Shown here piece after piece: positions 7,447-13,217 of a stretch of 13,217 nucleotides of DNA. Position 1 is the stretch's first letter. Every line of letters starts with the position of its first letter. The notes below the pieces were generated by a model. That model searched no databases. It saw only the letters and a list, made by a program, of their open reading frames with translations, and had not been told where the DNA came from. The DNA is from Chitinophagaceae bacterium UBA5175 (GTDB lineage: Bacteria > Bacteroidota > Bacteroidia > Chitinophagales > Chitinophagaceae): contig DHWT01000313.1 of NCBI GenBank assembly GCA_002413325.1, forward strand, positions 1 through 13,217, written 5' to 3'. The position numbers and the translations under genes were made by a program.

Positions 7447-7460
7447 TTTTACCGGTAAAA
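7447..7460. promoter_or_regulatory. 14-bp perfect palindrome in the divergent region
   Basis: TTTTACCGGTAAAA is a perfect palindrome located 24 bp upstream of the predicted tetR -33 element and about 60 bp upstream of the possible DUF502 -7 element. The form is that of a dimeric-regulator binding site, but its sequence differs from the tetR-proximal inverted repeat, so a different protein may bind, or none. Confidence 0.4.
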
Positions 7461-7476
7461 AGCTGAAAAAATCCGG

Positions 7477-7506
7477 TGGAAACTTTGGTGACAAAAAAAG
7501 TTTCCA
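7477..7506. promoter_or_regulatory. Predicted TetR operator (10-10-10 inverted repeat)
   Basis: The perfect arms TGGAAACTTT (7477-7486) and AAAGTTTCCA (7497-7506) are separated by 10 bp, so arm centres are 20 bp or about two helical turns apart. The left arm contains the TTT of the -33 element and the right arm ends directly at the -7 element. A dimer bound here would block RNA polymerase, as expected for autorepression by the TetR protein encoded 28 bp downstream. Confidence 0.65.
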
Positions 7507-7514
7507 TAGTTTTG
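7484..7514 (+). promoter_or_regulatory. Predicted Bacteroidota-type promoter of the efflux operon
   Basis: TTTG (7484-7487), a spacer of exactly 19 nt, and TAGTTTTG (7507-7514) match the Bacteroidota primary sigma factor consensus at every defined position. The tetR ATG follows 19 nt after the -7 element, which predicts a leader of roughly a dozen nucleotides and no Shine-Dalgarno site. It probably drives all four efflux genes, since no later promoter was seen. Confidence 0.7.
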
Positions 7515-7533
7515 TGTCCACTTAAGTAAAATA

Positions 7534-8172
7534 ATGGAACATAAAGAAAGGATATTGGAAAAGGCGACGGATCTGTTCATGCGTTACGGTATCCGGTCTA
7601 TTACAATGGATGAAATAGCTTCACAGCTGGGCATCAGCAAAAAAACCATCTACCAGTTTTTTACGGACAAGGACGCCATGGTGGAGGCTGTAGTGAATCA
7701 AGAAATGAAACGCAACGAGGAGGAATTCAGGACATTCAGCAGGATGGCGGAGAATGCCGTGCACGAGAACTTTCTGGCGATGGACAACCTGCAGGAAATG
7801 CTCAAAGGCATGAATCCCCAACTGATTCATGACCTGGAAAAACATCATCCGACCGCTTTTAAACGGATGAAATACCACAAAAACCAGGTTATGTATGCCC
7901 AGATCAAGGAAAACCTGGAGCGGGGCATACAGGAGGCGGTTTACCGGCCAGACCTGAATACCGATCTCATCACACGTCACCGGATCGAAACAGCTTTTAT
8001 GCCTTTCAACCAGGAAGCTTTCCCCCAGAATAAATATCCGATGAACCAGACCTGCCAGGGACTGGCCGTCCTCTTCTTGCACAGTATCTGCAACGAGAAA
8101 GGGAAAAAACTGATTGAAAAATATATGAATGAAAGACAAAAAACCTTTTTATATGAACAAAATATTTTGTAA
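7534..8172 (+). CDS. TetR/AcrR family transcriptional regulator
   Basis: A 212-residue regulator. The N-terminal DNA-binding domain covers about residues 1-50: ILEKATDLFMRYGIRSITMD, then the helix-turn-helix EIASQLGISKKTIYQFFTDKD (27-47) with GISKKTIYQFF as recognition helix. Residues 55-212 form the variable, helical ligand-binding and dimerisation domain, which shows no diagnostic motif, so the inducer is unknown. Position at the head of a TolC-adaptor-RND operon, with a palindromic operator inside its own promoter, argues for a local repressor relieved by a pump substrate. The 3' end overlaps the TolC-like gene by 20 nt, implying translational coupling. The start follows the predicted promoter directly. 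Confidence 0.93.
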   Translation: MEHKERILEKATDLFMRYGIRSITMDEIASQLGISKKTIYQFFTDKDAMVEAVVNQEMKRNEEEFRTFSRMAENAVHENFLAMDNLQEMLKGMNPQLIHDLEKHHPTAFKRMKYHKNQVMYAQIKENLERGIQEAVYRPDLNTDLITRHRIETAFMPFNQEAFPQNKYPMNQTCQGLAVLFLHSICNEKGKKLIEKYMNERQKTFLYEQNIL

Positions 8173-9502
8173 CCGGGTATTCTTATCCCTATTCGGGATT
8201 ATCGGCGGAATGGCTTTCGCCGGAGCGCAGACCATTCATACACTTTCCGTTCAGGAAGCCCTCGAACTGGCGAAGAAAAATAATATTACAGTCAAAACTG
8301 CCAGGACCAACCTGCAGATACAGGAACAGGTCAACAAATCCGTCACGGCAGACGCCCTGCCCACGGTTTCCGGTATCGTTTCCTCCACGGCATATGTGCA
8401 AACACCGGTTTCCATTATTCCGAAAGACGCGTTCGGACCCGGGGCGCCTGCGGAGCCTCAGGCCGTCAGCTTTACGCCCAAATACAATGCAACTGCCGGC
8501 GTAACACTCAAACAGACCTTATTTGACGGGCAGGTTTTTGTCGGACTGAAAGCGCGGTCAACTGCATTGGATTATTCCATGAAGGAGATTGACCTGGCAG
8601 TGGAAAACCTTTCAGTAAACGTATACAAAGTGTATTACCAGCTTTTGGTAAGCAAAACCCAGGTCATGTTGCTGGACGCTGATATCGCCCGAGCTGCAAA
8701 ATTGTTAAATGACACCCGGATCATGAATGAAAATGGTTTTGCGGAAAAACTGGATGTGGATAAGGCACAGGTCCAGCTGGCCAATCTCGAAACAGCCAGG
8801 CAGAATACCGAAACCAATATCATCAATGGTTACCTGAGCCTGAAATACCTGATCGGTGTTCCTGCTGCGGATTCCCTGGTGCTTACAACAGAATTTAAGG
8901 AAGAAGACCTGAAAGGGGGCATTCCCATGGATCTTCAATATCGTTATGAGGATCGTTATGATTACCAGCACCTGCAGATTTCCGGGAAGCTGGGTGAATA
9001 TGATATCAAACGCTATAAGGCCGTCTATTACCCTACATTGGATCTGAACGGTGCTTTTTTCAAAAATGCCTATAACAATACGTACGACTTCTTAACCACC
9101 GGGGGAACCTGGTATTCAAACTCTTATTTAGGTTTATCCGTCAATGTTCCCATATTCAGCGGTTTTTCAAAAAACGCCAACCTGAAAAAAGCCCGCCTGA
9201 ATTATACACTCATCAAAGATCAGATGGAAAACCTGAAACAGAATATTGACCTGGAAGTACGCCAGGCAAGAAATAATTTCCTGAATGCGATGAAAACAAT
9301 GGATAACCAGAAGGAAAATACCGACCTGGCGGAATCTGTCTATAACCAAACCAAAAAGAAATTTGAATCGGGGCTCGCTTCCAATACGGATGTAACCAAT
9401 GCGCAGACTGACCTGATCCAGGCGCAGACCAATTATATCAATGCCCTCTATACTTCGATCATTGCAAAAGTGGATTATCTGAAAGCCATCGGAAAAATTT
9501 AA
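8153..9502 (+). CDS. TolC-like outer membrane efflux protein
   Basis: A 449-residue outer membrane channel of the OEP family, forming the exit duct of the tripartite pump. MNKIFCNRVFLSLFGIIGGMAFAGAQ is a signal peptide (cleavage near residue 26). Two OEP repeats follow: residues about 30-240 (LSVQEALELAKKNNITVKTA at 31-50; long helices at 145-235) and about 265-449 (ISGKLGEYDIKRYKAVYYPTL at 276-296, the beta strands LGLSVNVPIFSG at 326-337, and helices to DYLKAIGKI). The internal GLASNTDVTNAQTDLIQAQ (407-425) is typical of the family. No lipobox cysteine is present, so it is not an NodT/OprM-type lipoprotein. An in-frame ATG at 8129 would put eight charged residues before the signal peptide, so the later start is preferred. 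It overlaps tetR by 20 nt and ends next to the adaptor gene. Confidence 0.93.
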   Translation: MNKIFCNRVFLSLFGIIGGMAFAGAQTIHTLSVQEALELAKKNNITVKTARTNLQIQEQVNKSVTADALPTVSGIVSSTAYVQTPVSIIPKDAFGPGAPAEPQAVSFTPKYNATAGVTLKQTLFDGQVFVGLKARSTALDYSMKEIDLAVENLSVNVYKVYYQLLVSKTQVMLLDADIARAAKLLNDTRIMNENGFAEKLDVDKAQVQLANLETARQNTETNIINGYLSLKYLIGVPAADSLVLTTEFKEEDLKGGIPMDLQYRYEDRYDYQHLQISGKLGEYDIKRYKAVYYPTLDLNGAFFKNAYNNTYDFLTTGGTWYSNSYLGLSVNVPIFSGFSKNANLKKARLNYTLIKDQMENLKQNIDLEVRQARNNFLNAMKTMDNQKENTDLAESVYNQTKKKFESGLASNTDVTNAQTDLIQAQTNYINALYTSIIAKVDYLKAIGKI

Positions 9503-9521
9503 AATGCCAAACAACAAGATT

Positions 9522-10670
9522 ATGAATAAGATATTTTTATCTGCCTTGCTCACCGGCTCCTTACTGTTTATCTCCTGCTCCCAGGCCGGAGATCCCATCG
9601 CGAAGAAAAAAGCAGAACTGCAGTCTTTAAAAGATCAGCAGGCGGCAATCGCATCAAAAATTCAGAAAGCTGAAGAAGAACTTTCTAAAATAGATTCTTC
9701 TTCAGTTAAAAAGGAAAAAACCAAACTGGTCGCTTTCCAGGCGGTAATACCCACCGATTTCACGCATTATATTGAACTGCAGGGAAAGATAGATGCACTG
9801 AATATCTCTTTTGTAACTCCGAGAAACGGCACAGGCGGCCAGGTAAAAGAAATCTATGTAAAGAAAGGCGATATGGTGAAAAAGGGCCAGCTGCTCCTGA
9901 AGCTGGATGATGCGCTGCTCCAGCAGCAGCTGACTACTGCCCAGCAGCAACTGGCTTATGCAAAAAACCTGTACGAGAGAAGAAAAAATCTCTGGGCCCA
10001 GCAGATCGGCTCGGAAGTGGAACTGGTAACTGCAAAAAACCAGGTGGATCAGGCACAGTTGCAGGTGGATCTGGTAAACAGGCAGATTGAACTGACCCGT
10101 GTTTATGCGGATATCAACGGGGTGGCCGATGTGGTCAATGTACGCCTCGGTGAACTTTTCACCGGAAATAACCAGATACAACTGGTCAATACGACCGATT
10201 TGAAAGCGGTTGCCCAAGTCCCTGAGAATTACCTGGGAGAAGTTAAAGTGGGAAGTAATGTAAAAGTAATCATACCGGAACTTAGTAATAAAACCATCGA
10301 TACTAAGATTTCTGTAACAGGAAAAACAATCGATCCATCCAACCGCGGTTTTTATGTGGAAGCAAAACTTCCTTTTGACAGGGATTTCTATCCCAACCAG
10401 ATAGCCCTGATAAAAATCCAGGATTATACTGCCGCCCGGGCGCTTACGATTCCCGTAAACAGTATGCAGAATGATGAAAACGGGAAATACGTGATGGTGG
10501 CTGTGAAAGAGGGAGACCGGCTGGTAGCCCGCAAAAAGCCGATTCGCACGGGGATGATGTACGGTGATAAAATTGAAGTTTTATCCGGCATACAGGCGGG
10601 CGACTCTATAATTACTGAAGGTTACCAGGGCTTATATGATGAACAACCCATCACCACACTGGCACAATGA
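9522..10670 (+). CDS. RND efflux periplasmic adaptor lipoprotein (MFP/HlyD-like)
   Basis: A 382-residue adaptor linking the RND permease to the TolC-like channel. MNKIFLSALLTGSLLFISC is a lipoprotein signal peptide with Cys19 as the probable lipidated residue. Residues 25-60 are a charged coiled coil (AKKKAELQSLKDQQAAIASK), followed by the first half of the lipoyl domain (GGQVKEIYVKKGDMVKKGQLLLKLDD, 105-130), an alpha-hairpin (131-190, QQQLTTAQQQLAYAKNLYER), the second lipoyl half (193-222, VYADINGVADVVNVRLGELF), a beta-barrel (225-300) and a membrane-proximal domain (305-375, LTIPVNSMQND then GIQAGDSIITEGYQGL). An alternative ATG at 9504, one base after the TolC-like stop, would add six residues. 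The extra N-terminal coiled coil before the lipoyl domain is longer than in AcrA. Substrate cannot be predicted. Confidence 0.93.
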   Translation: MNKIFLSALLTGSLLFISCSQAGDPIAKKKAELQSLKDQQAAIASKIQKAEEELSKIDSSSVKKEKTKLVAFQAVIPTDFTHYIELQGKIDALNISFVTPRNGTGGQVKEIYVKKGDMVKKGQLLLKLDDALLQQQLTTAQQQLAYAKNLYERRKNLWAQQIGSEVELVTAKNQVDQAQLQVDLVNRQIELTRVYADINGVADVVNVRLGELFTGNNQIQLVNTTDLKAVAQVPENYLGEVKVGSNVKVIIPELSNKTIDTKISVTGKTIDPSNRGFYVEAKLPFDRDFYPNQIALIKIQDYTAARALTIPVNSMQNDENGKYVMVAVKEGDRLVARKKPIRTGMMYGDKIEVLSGIQAGDSIITEGYQGLYDEQPITTLAQ

Positions 10671-10708
10671 TCAAAAGTATCTTTAACCACAAGAATTCCT
10701 TTTTATGA
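10667..10708 (+). CDS. Possible 13-codon coupling mini-ORF between adaptor and permease
   Basis: The short ORF MIKSIFNHKNSFL starts at an ATG that overlaps the adaptor stop (ATGA at 10667-10670) and ends with a TGA that overlaps the permease start (ATGA at 10705-10708). It exactly fills the gap of 34 nt between the two genes, in a different frame from the permease. No Shine-Dalgarno site precedes the permease ATG, so ribosomes that reinitiate on the mini-ORF could be delivered to it. Such a fit could be chance; there is no evidence the peptide itself has a function. Confidence 0.3.
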   Translation: MIKSIFNHKNSFL

Positions 10709-13217
10709 GCGCACTGGAAAATATTAAGGGGAAATTAAAAGAGTTTAGACCCACAAGCTGGGCAATCAATAATAAAACTTCAGTTTACCTGCTGATTATT
10801 TTTGTGACCATCCTGGGTATCAGCAAATTCGTCACCACGCCGAAGGAACAGTTCCCCGACATCGTTATTCCTACGATTTATGTACAAACAACTTATGTGG
10901 GTAATTCTCCCAAGGATATTGAAAACCTGGTAACCCGCCCCATTGAAAAACAGATCAAGGGAATCACAGGTGCCAAGATCAATAAGCTGACCAGCACCTC
11001 CGTGCAGGATTTCTCCGCAATCGTAGTGGAATTTGAAACCGACGTAAAAACGGATGTGGCTTTGCAAAAAGTTAGGGATGCGGTTGATAAATCAAAAACC
11101 GATCTGCCGAATGACCTGACAGCCCAGCCAAACGTGGTGGAAATCAGTTTTTCTGACCAGCCCATTATGTATGTAAACGTCAGTGGTAATTATGACAGAC
11201 AACGGCTGAAAAAATTTGCAGATGACCTGAAGGATAAACTGGAAGAATTATCAGAGATCAACCGGGTGGATGAAGTAGGCGCACCTGAGCGTGAGTTCCA
11301 GATCAATGTGGATAATTATAAGATGCAGAGCGCCAACATCACCTTCAACGATATTGCCAATGCAGTAGCCAACGAAAACCTCGACATCTCCGGTGGGCTG
11401 CTCGATGTGGACAATATGAAAAGGACCCTTCAATTGAAAGGCCAATTCAAAACCACCGCTGATATTGAACAAATTGTAGTGCGGAATACATCCGGCAACC
11501 CCATCTACCTGAAAGATATCGCCACCATCCTGGACACGGTCAAACAAAGTGAAAGTTATGGCCGGCTCAACGGTAAAAATGTTGTCACTCTCAATATTAT
11601 TAAACGAAGCGGGGAGAATTTAATACAAACGTCCGATGATGTGAAACAGGTGGTAGCTGAAATGAAGAGTTCACAGTTTCCAAAAGATCTGAATGTGGTC
11701 ATCACAGGAGATCAAAGCAAAACCACCCGTACTTCTTTTAACGACCTGGTGAATTCTATCGTAATTGGTTTCATACTCGTGTTACTGATCCTTATGTTTT
11801 TCATGGGCGTTACCAATGCATTTTTTGTAGCCTTATCCGTACCGCTCAGCATGTTTGTTGCCTTCCTGTTTTTACCGGCAGCCGATCTGATCGTTGGCGG
11901 ACATGTAACCCTGAATTTCATTGTTCTTTTTGCGTTGCTATTCGGTCTGGGGATCATAGTGGATGACGCGATCGTGGTGATCGAGAATACACACCGGATT
12001 TTTATGGAAGGCAAGGGTAAAGTGAGTTCCGTTATTGCCGCCAAGATTGCGGCGGGCGAAATATTCATACCGGTGCTCGCCGGAACGCTCACAACACTGG
12101 CACCGTTTGTTCCCCTGATCTTCTGGCCGGGCATTATCGGTAAATTCATGATCTACCTGCCCGTGATGCTGATCTTCACGCTTTCCGCGTCGCTGATCGT
12201 GGCTTTTTTGATGAACCCGATTTTTGCTGTGGATTTTATGAATCACGCAGATGATGAAAATGCGGGTTCAAAGTCCCGGGTTTTCAGAAATCCGCTTTTC
12301 TGGGCTTTCCTGGTATTGGGCATTTTACTCGACGTATTCCATTTTACGTTCGGCGGGAACCTCCTGATCTTTTTCAGCATCCTCATGTTCCTGAATGCCT
12401 ACCTGTTTACAGGCATGATTCATACTTTCCAGACCAGCAGCCTCCCCTGGATCATGAGCCATTATGAAAATGGATTGAGATGGGTGCTTAAAGGCTGGCG
12501 GCCCGTCTGGTTATTGATCGGTACTTTTTTCCTTCTGATATTTTCTTTTATATTCCTTGGGTTGAGAAAAGTCCCTATTTTATTTTTCCCGAAAGGTGAT
12601 CCGAATTTTATTTATGTATACCTCAAACTGCCGGTGGGAACCAATGTGGATTATACAGATTCCATTACCAACCAGTTGGAGAACCGGGTATATAAAGTGC
12701 TGGATATGGAAAACGGAAAACCGAATCCCCTGGTGGAATCGGTGATTTCCAATGTAGCCATTGGAGCCGGTAATCCACAAAGCGGCGACCGGAGTACCAG
12801 GCCGGAGCTGGGTCGCGTGCAGGTTTCCTTTGTGGAGTATGAAAGGCGTCATGGCCGGTCCACAACCCCCTACCTGGATTCAATCCGAACAGCATTAAAA
12901 GGAATTCCGGGCGCCGTCATATCGGTTGACCAGGAACAAAACGGTCCTCCAACCGATCCGCCCATCAATATTGAAATCAGCAGTGATAATTTCGAAGACC
13001 TGACAAGCACGGCTTCGGCGCTTAAAAATTACCTCGATTCTATCCAGACGCCCGGGGTGGAAGAATTAAATATGGATGTGGACCTGACGAATCCTGAAAT
13101 CAGCCTCACGATCGACCGGCAGCGCGCCATGATCGAAGGGGTAAGCAGTGCACAGATCGGTCAACAAATCCGTACGGCCTTGTTCGGAAGGGAAATTTCC
13201 AAAATCAAAGACAATAA
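10705..13217 (+). CDS. RND family efflux permease, C-terminally cut by window end
   Basis: 837 codons are present with no stop; a full RND permease usually has over 1000 residues. This is the proton-driven inner membrane pump. Segments: TM1 at about 27-43 (SVYLLIIFVTILGIS), first porter domain starting KEQFPDIVIPTIYVQTTYVG (47-66) and the conserved SPKDIENLVTRPIEKQI (68-84), TM2-TM6 between about 350 and 505, and TM4 with GIIVDDAIVVIEN, whose Asp420 and Asp421 match the proton-relay Asp pair of AcrB-type pumps. TM7 is at about 601-620, then the second porter domain from PKGDPNFIYVYLKLP onward. Two additional hydrophobic stretches (531-547 and 553-573) sit between TM6 and TM7. The gene follows the adaptor by 34 nt. 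The family class (drug versus metal) cannot be decided, but the DD pair favours the hydrophobe/amphiphile type. Confidence 0.95.
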   Translation, partial: MSALENIKGKLKEFRPTSWAINNKTSVYLLIIFVTILGISKFVTTPKEQFPDIVIPTIYVQTTYVGNSPKDIENLVTRPIEKQIKGITGAKINKLTSTSVQDFSAIVVEFETDVKTDVALQKVRDAVDKSKTDLPNDLTAQPNVVEISFSDQPIMYVNVSGNYDRQRLKKFADDLKDKLEELSEINRVDEVGAPEREFQINVDNYKMQSANITFNDIANAVANENLDISGGLLDVDNMKRTLQLKGQFKTTADIEQIVVRNTSGNPIYLKDIATILDTVKQSESYGRLNGKNVVTLNIIKRSGENLIQTSDDVKQVVAEMKSSQFPKDLNVVITGDQSKTTRTSFNDLVNSIVIGFILVLLILMFFMGVTNAFFVALSVPLSMFVAFLFLPAADLIVGGHVTLNFIVLFALLFGLGIIVDDAIVVIENTHRIFMEGKGKVSSVIAAKIAAGEIFIPVLAGTLTTLAPFVPLIFWPGIIGKFMIYLPVMLIFTLSASLIVAFLMNPIFAVDFMNHADDENAGSKSRVFRNPLFWAFLVLGILLDVFHFTFGGNLLIFFSILMFLNAYLFTGMIHTFQTSSLPWIMSHYENGLRWVLKGWRPVWLLIGTFFLLIFSFIFLGLRKVPILFFPKGDPNFIYVYLKLPVGTNVDYTDSITNQLENRVYKVLDMENGKPNPLVESVISNVAIGAGNPQSGDRSTRPELGRVQVSFVEYERRHGRSTTPYLDSIRTALKGIPGAVISVDQEQNGPPTDPPINIEISSDNFEDLTSTASALKNYLDSIQTPGVEELNMDVDLTNPEISLTIDRQRAMIEGVSSAQIGQQIRTALFGREISKIKDN

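Noticed and set aside
7621..8139. Minus-strand open frame of 172 codons opposite tetR
   Set aside because: The TetR reading has a clear helix-turn-helix and promoter. The antisense product has no recognisable domain and no supporting start context.
11712..12246. Two overlapping minus-strand frames opposite the RND permease
   Set aside because: They mirror the strongly conserved TM2-TM6 region of the permease and have no independent features.

Overview
The window looks like chromosomal DNA of a Bacteroidota bacterium, most likely Chitinophagaceae or a close relative. The reasons are: three start-proximal promoter candidates of the Bacteroidota type (TTTG about 19 nt from TANNTTTG); almost no Shine-Dalgarno sequences; a lipoprotein RND adaptor placed between a TolC-type protein and an RND permease; a serC-DUF1015 pair; and a secreted zinc phospholipase C/S1-P1-like protein of the type I associate with this phylum. 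The family-level placement is an inference. There are no RNA genes, insertion sequences, CRISPR arrays or phage genes, and composition looks even throughout.

Left part (1-7362, all minus strand). In transcription order: a DUF502 membrane protein (7362-6742), a secreted zinc-dependent phospholipase C-like protein (6591-5626), phosphoserine aminotransferase SerC (5562-4510), a DUF1015 protein (4500-3271), a secreted TPR protein (3202-2189), a long-chain acyl-CoA synthetase-like enzyme (2183-396) and the N-terminus of a GH63-like glycosidase (368 to beyond position 1). The short gaps (9, 68, 5 and 27 nt) between serC and the glycosidase suggest one transcription unit. A good promoter candidate sits just upstream of serC. 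The functional theme is mixed: serine synthesis plus housekeeping lipid and envelope functions.

Right part (7534-13217, plus strand). This is a self-contained efflux operon: a TetR-family repressor, a TolC-like outer membrane protein overlapping it by 20 nt, a lipid-anchored periplasmic adaptor, and an RND inner membrane permease that runs off the end. Together they should form a tripartite pump across both membranes, autoregulated by the TetR protein. The 171-bp divergent region before tetR holds a textbook Bacteroidota promoter with a perfect 10-10-10 bp inverted repeat filling its spacer, which is the most likely operator, and a second 14-bp perfect palindrome further upstream.

I did not find an obviously new system. 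The points most worth a second look are the operator-promoter architecture, a 13-codon mini-ORF that links adaptor and permease through two ATGA overlaps, two extra hydrophobic segments inside the permease, the ParB/serine-kinase-like motif in the DUF1015 protein next to serC, and a possible missing catalytic lysine in the acyl-CoA synthetase.
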